From Denticeps clupeoides (Eukaryota > Chordata > Actinopteri > Clupeiformes > Denticipitidae): a stretch of DNA of 64,000 bases. Within the stretch, counting starts at the first letter, position 1. The number at the start of each line of letters is the position of its first letter. A model generated the notes under the pieces. The model did not search any database. It was not told where the DNA came from and worked only from the letters and a program-made list of their open reading frames with translations. Position numbers and translations under genes: made by a program. Positions 60,028-64,000 of the stretch are shown piece after piece. Location: the NCBI RefSeq assembly GCF_900700375.1, contig NC_041712.1:22834444-22898443 (forward strand). The letters are read 5' to 3'.

Positions 60028-61662
60028 AATAAGAAAAGGGCAACACCGTGATTTAAAGCTGAAGCCTAATTCTGCAGATGACCTGGTTAATGAGAAGCCA
60101 CCGGTCCATATGGGGCCAGATCCAAAGATTACCCCCCCCATCCCGGCCCAGAGAGGAGGCGCGGGCGGCGCTTCCCGTGAGCGGAGTCAAAATTTAACGC
60201 CGGGACGGTGCCGAAAGCCGCGCCGCTCCGCTGCCTCTGCTGACGGCCGCTCCTCCGGACTCAGGCGACGAAGGTCCAGAGGTCGCCGGGCCGGATGGGA
60301 CAGCACCCGATTACATCATCGTGGGTCTTCCGCTAGAACGCGAGAGATGCTGCGGTCAGTCCGCGTGGTGCTGCAGGGGGCGGTGGTGGCCCAGCGGTTT
60401 AGGAAGCGGCCCCGTAATCAGAAGGTTGACGGTTCGAATCCCGATCCGCCACTGAACCAAAGCACCGTCCCCACACACACCGCTCCCCGGGCGCCTGTCA
60501 TGGCTGCCCACTGCTCACTCAGGGTGATGGGCTAAATGCAGAGGACAAATTTCACTGTGTGCACCGTGTGCTGTGCTGCAGTGTATCACAATCACTTCAC
60601 TTTAGGAGAAACTCTTCACGCCTTGTTGCAAGCGACACCCACGGCAGCAACGGCTGGAGGGGACGCGCTCTGCAGGACGCCGGGCCCTGATTGGCCGAGG
60701 GGAAGTGGCTGTCGTCACCAGGTACCTCTGTGGCGGGCCGGCAGCTAATTGGCTGGCACGGGATGAAAGAAGCAGAGAGGGGAGAACAGCGTGTCCTAAC
60801 CTTTCCTTCAGCCACTGGACCAGCACCAAACGGGCACAGAGTCCCCCGCCGACCACCGGCCTGCCGGTCACACGCCCCGACACCCTTCAAGGCACATTCC
60901 TGACATCAAGAGACAACTCATCTAACACAAGCGCGCAGATAAAATGTCCCGATCGCTATCAGGAGCCAAGGTTAGCGTGGTCATTAAGGTCGTCAGCTAT
61001 CTGTGGAACGCTCCCACAGCAGCTCTTCGAAGCTGAGCGTTGCATGGCGGTGCTGTGATAAGGCGCATTCTTACAGACTCTTATCTGGTTGGGTTACGCA
61101 ACCCTGGACGTTTCGCCGAACTCTTCGTGTATTTCGCACTTGCAGGAGAAACGCGGGCGGCCTGTTGCACCTCACGGTCAGATGACGAGAGGCGTCCTGG
61201 TCCTCACTGTGCTCGTTCCATGTCATGACGCGTCGCTTCGAGGGGACGCGATCGTGGGTCGGGACGCTTGGGCTGACGTTAATCACGTGACCGCGTGAAC
61301 TTAAGGCAGCGTCGGTGGCGCCAAGATGGAACTCTTAACGGGAGCGAGAATCGGAACAAAAAAGGGACAAATGAGCGCTGTTACGCAACGGCGACGGGAC
61401 GCGTAACGCAAGGTCAGATTTGTGGCACGCGGCGTCACGCAGCCGGACGCGAGGTCCCGTCGAGACACGCGTTACGTAAGCGAAGCGCCCCGCAACTCAC
61501 CTTCGCCTGGTTGATCAAGAGGCCCACGAAGGTGGAGACCAGCATGGAGCGCGAAATCGGCGGGCTCTTCCTGCGCAGGTCCGCCTTGTGGTGGAAGGGG
61601 AAGGCGGCGGCCGGCGGCTCCTCCGGGACGGTGACCGTGTAGGACTGTCGCATGCTGGGCAT
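55807..61662 (-). CDS. usp2: Ubiquitin-specific protease 2, short (USP2-45-like) form, twelve exons
   Basis: USP2 removes ubiquitin from targets such as MDM2, cyclins and clock proteins. Exons: 61501-61662, 59537-59587, 58779-58902, 58581-58692, 58298-58408, 58158-58222, 57925-58028, 57691-57771, 57367-57445, 57139-57250, 56594-56714, 55807-55891; about 401 residues (human USP2-45 has 396). The N-terminus ([18 protein letters not shown]) matches the human short isoform; ATGs at 61662 and 61653 are both possible. The Cys box [13 protein letters not shown] is split between exons 2 and 3 (Cys about 72). Zinc-binding pairs are TCNECGFC and TCQKC. The His box GGHYTAYC is near residue 354 and the end is [13 protein letters not shown]. 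Exon 10 has one base too many in TTTCCCTCTGAAAG, shifting frame before [11 protein letters not shown], while downstream exons remain intact. This could be an assembly error or a real lesion. Confidence 0.88.
55982..56042 (+). pseudogene. tRNA-Asp relic lacking the anticodon arm
   Basis: TCCTCGTTAGTATAGTGGTTA is the 5' acceptor and D arm of eukaryotic tRNA-Asp, and GGGAGACCGGGGTTCGATTC with a GGGGAG end is its T arm and 3' acceptor. The roughly 20 bases that should carry the anticodon stem and loop are missing. It lies in usp2 intron 11, just before a SINE-A. Confidence 0.75.
56063..56286 (+). repeat. SINE-A copy in usp2 intron 11
   Basis: Plus copy from CAGTGGTGGCCTAGCGGTTA to CACATTCCCTTCACTTT. 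Part of the B-box region (GAAGGTTGCCGG) is deleted. Confidence 0.85.
56774..56971 (-). repeat. SINE-B copy in usp2 intron 10
   Basis: Full-length minus copy between exons 10 and 11, from ATTTACATTTACATTTAGAGC to GGCTACTACCACCCC. Confidence 0.9.
59174..59345 (-). repeat. SINE-B copy in usp2 intron 2
   Basis: Minus copy preceded by an AAT repeat (59153-59173), with part of the tail missing. Confidence 0.85.
59827..59839. promoter_or_regulatory. Palindromic E-box in usp2 intron 1 (copy 1)
   Basis: TCACGTGACCGCG, with the CACGTG core at 59828-59833. The same 13 bases recur at 61283. CACGTG binds CLOCK-BMAL1, USF and TFE-type factors. Mammalian Usp2 is a clock-controlled gene; function here is inference. 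Confidence 0.4.
60376..60603 (+). repeat. SINE-A copy in usp2 intron 1
   Basis: Plus copy from GGGGGCGGTGGTGGCCCAGC to ATCACAATCACTTCACTTT. A good full-length family member. Confidence 0.9.
61093..61102. promoter_or_regulatory. GTTACGCAAC, D-box/C-EBP-like site
   Basis: GTTACGCAAC is one base from the PAR-bZIP D-box and also fits the C/EBP class. An identical 10-mer lies at 61380-61389. Both are in usp2 intron 1. Confidence 0.35.
61283..61295. promoter_or_regulatory. Palindromic E-box in usp2 intron 1 (copy 2)
   Basis: TCACGTGACCGCG again, core 61284-61289, about 215 bases downstream of the exon 1 donor. Confidence 0.4.
61380..61389. promoter_or_regulatory. GTTACGCAAC, second D-box/C-EBP-like site
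   Basis: Identical to the site at 61093. It lies between the E-box at 61283 and the D-box at 61472. Confidence 0.35.
61472..61479. promoter_or_regulatory. Perfect D-box TTACGTAA beside usp2 exon 1
   Basis: The palindrome TTACGTAA is the consensus site of the PAR-bZIP factors (DBP, TEF, HLF) and of E4BP4. It begins about 22 bases inside intron 1. In zebrafish D-boxes also mediate light induction; function here is inference. Confidence 0.45.
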
Positions 61663-62028
61663 GGCGACGGCGCGGGGGCGAAAGTCCCTCTCGTGGGTGT
61701 CAGCCTCCCCGGGCGGTCACTTCTCAGCCCTTTGCCCTTGAGCGCGGCAGCGGCTGACCGCCGGTCGGGATGGAGAGCAGCGCGACGCTTCGATAATAAC
61801 GGAACGAACAACTTATTATTAATAATAATAATAATAATCCAGACGCGCGCAAGAGTCGCGGCGTTATTACGCAGCGCCTGCGTGCGTGCGTGCGTCCCCC
61901 GGTGCTGGACGGACCGGGCTGCTGCGCGTCGGGCGCGATGTGAATGGACCGGGAAGCCGGGCTCCGAGTCGGTTTTAGCGCACCGCGGACACGCCCCCTT
62001 CCACCCCTGCCCGCCGCTCGCGCGGCGC

Positions 62029-62036
62029 TGACGTCA
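62029..62036. promoter_or_regulatory. CRE palindrome TGACGTCA upstream of usp2
   Basis: A full cAMP-response element consensus about 370 bases upstream of the usp2 start codon, inside the CpG-rich region. CREB occupancy is inference. Confidence 0.35.
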
Positions 62037-62544
62037 CGACGCGCCTGGAGCGGTGCACGTCAGACGGCAGAGGACGGGACCTTCGCACATTCACCTCCAA
62101 GGAGTGGGGGGACTCCACAGCGGCCGAGAGATTTAAATCATACCTGCATTCAAATAAATAATAAAAAAAGGTTTTACGTCAAATTCAGTCGACGTGTGTT
62201 GCTCATGGACACAATGGTGCGTTTTTCACGGCTTATGACCAAAGACGGGATAATAAGTTGAGATGGCAATTTATACAGCCCTCTACTGATACTGGTTATC
62301 AGAATGCATTATCAGAATGGTGAGTGTTTTTCGAGCATGCTGCTGGACTGAGAAAAGGTCAAACAAGAAGAGGACGTTTCAAGTCAAAATTGGTCAAAGC
62401 GAGCGGCCTGTAAGGGGTTTTTAAAAAGGTCCCTTGCTGACAGTCGGTGTCATTGACCACAAATCCGCTACCACGCATCTGAGGAACTGTTGGCATGCAG
62501 AGCAGAACATAAACGGCCAAACGTTTCTCTCCGGCAGTGTCGAT

Positions 62545-62945
62545 TAAAGACCTGTCCACACAACGAGTGTTTTTCTCTAAAACGGTAAAATCCCTGTCCG
62601 ATCTGGCTATGCATTTGTGAAGGTTCTCAGCCGTCCAGGTCATGTTTATCTCTAAAGAGGTTATTTCGTTGGCAACTGGACTTGTTATGGATCCTCGACC
62701 TTCCATTCCAGACTTGAGAAAGGATTTCTTGTAGCTGCCGCGGCACGACCACAAAGCCGAGACTTGAGAAAGCCTTCTGGAATGGAAGGGCGAAAGGTGG
62801 TCAAGGATCCATAACAAGTCCAATTGCCAGTGAAACAACCTCTGTTCAGATATCCGATCTGGCCCTGCATCCACTCGGAAATGGCGTTTCAGGGGCCCCA
62901 GATCAGTTCCAGTGAATTTCTTTCGTTTCCGTGTGGACGGCAAAG
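62545..62945. mobile_element. Large imperfect inverted repeat, Penelope-like 3' end suspected
   Basis: GGCAACTGGACTTGTTATGG at 62671 is matched in inverse by CCATAACAAGTCCAATTGCC at 62809-62828, with the centre near 62750. Similarity continues outward to a GTCCACAC / GTGTGGAC pair. The string GAAGGTTCTCAGCCGTCCAGG resembles sequence at the 3' ends of fish Penelope-type retroelements; this is from memory. Two fused, decayed copies in opposite orientation would explain it. Confidence 0.45.
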
Positions 62946-64000
62946 TGGATTTTTGCGAAAACGCTGGCGTATTAGTGAAGATTTGACATCAACGCTGACT
63001 CAACTCAGCTATATAAAGTAAAACACCGGTGCGTTTTAGTTATGGCCGCCCCGCGTCGCATGTCCTACATACAACAATGGCGGATAACACGCTAAAAGAA
63101 ATCCACATTTGTAATGAAAAGGCTGGAGAACAACGACGTGTTTAACTCACCGCAGAGGAGGACCACAGGTACAGCGCCACCTACAGGCCACAACAACGCT
63201 CGGCGTGGCGCTCTCTCAGCGCTCTCGTGCGAACGGGGCTTAGTCTGGACCACGGCGAGCAGAACCGTGACGCCGTGGGCAGAATAGAAATGCCATTGGC
63301 ATAGAATGGGATGGCGGTGGCGCATGGAGTGTGACACACACCGGGCCCCGCTGGGCTGCCGAATGAGTCAGCGTGGCAATGAAAAACAAAGGCAAACGGC
63401 CACGTTAACGGCCGCTTGCGAAGGAGCAACCCCGAGTGTCCGTGGCGCCGAAACGTGAGTAACTGCAGCCGTGTCCACTTGCGCCTCGTGTAACCGGAGG
63501 CCTCGCTTCGTTTCTTCTTCTTATCGCGGCGGGTTTTGGACACGCCTCTCAGATTCTGCACCAAGCTGAATTGCCCCGTTTTTTTTTGCTCTCAACACAT
63601 TGTTATCGGGTTGAGAACCGGGTGGTGAGAATTTAAATATGCCATTGTCCATGCTTGGTGTATTGCCACTGGCGTTCCTTTCCAATGGTGCCAGTAATTC
63701 TTTTATTATTATTCATTTTATTTTTTTTGAATGAGCAGAGCCCCATAAGTCCTCAGATTAGCGCTGAAACTGTACAAGCCTCCGGCGGCTCCAGGGGCCG
63801 CCGGCTCTTTTCACCAGCGATTACATAAGCAGCATCGGAAAAAAGCGGCGGGGAGCCGGACCCTTCCGCGGCTATAAGGGCATCCGTCTTATGAACGTCC
63901 CCTCCTCTCAATGCACATTATGTACAGCCCGGTGGACGTGGCTGCCAGAGAAGAACGGCATACGCAAGTGATGGGCATTTCTGACCACTGTGCTGCAGAC

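Larger units (their letters stand above)
61663..64000. other. usp2 upstream region to window end
   Basis: 61663-62120 is GC/CpG-rich, the probable promoter of the short usp2 form. 62545-62945 is a large imperfect inverted repeat. From 62945 to 64000 I see no recognisable gene. The upstream exon of the longer USP2 isoform is not identified. A TATA-like GGCTATAAGG occurs at about 63870 on the plus strand, with no gene attached. Confidence 0.5.

Noticed and set aside
63181-63564. 127-codon minus-strand frame near the right end
   Set aside because: Basic, low-similarity translation with no recognisable domain and no supporting splice sites.

Overview
The window is nuclear DNA from a teleost fish. 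Split genes with GT-AG introns, vertebrate orthologues, many (CA)n microsatellites and dozens of tRNA-headed SINEs all point that way. No species can be named from the sequence alone. Seven protein-coding genes are present and all are read from the minus strand, so in transcription order they run from the right end to the left.

From low to high coordinates the genes are crk (2467-7159, SH2-SH3-SH3 adaptor), lrrc75a (8538-17230, leucine-rich repeat protein), poldip2 (18744-27359, YccV-ApaG mitochondrial/nuclear protein), sebox (29037-30826, paired-like homeobox), smtnl2 (32066-38301, smoothelin-like with a calponin-homology domain), tlcd3b-like (41969-48952, TLC-domain lipid enzyme) and usp2 (55807-61662, deubiquitinase, short USP2-45-type form). 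For each gene I placed exons by reading splice sites and checking phase. Six give clean full-length frames. usp2 carries one extra base in exon 10.

The genes do not form one pathway. Their grouping is evolutionary: crk, lrrc75a, poldip2, sebox and smtnl2 have human counterparts scattered over chromosome 17. TMEM199 and VTN, which flank SEBOX in human, are not seen here.

The spaces and introns are full of interspersed repeats. Two SINE families dominate. SINE-A has a head reading GTGGCCTAGCGGTTAAG and a tail ending in CACTTCACTTT. SINE-B has a head reading GGTAGTAGCCTAGTGGGT and a tail reading CGCTCTGGATAAGGGCG. There are also L2-type LINE pieces, a MITE family with AAAGGTCCC ends, a CAGGGTT-ended MITE, a possible Penelope-related inverted repeat and long simple repeats. 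Several copies are nested or chimeric.

The most notable biology is a pair of alternative terminal coding exons in poldip2, each encoding the end of the ApaG domain. Next come a cluster of E-box and D-box motifs in usp2 intron 1, the apparent frameshift in usp2, a GC-AG intron in smtnl2, and a tRNA-Asp relic lacking its anticodon arm.
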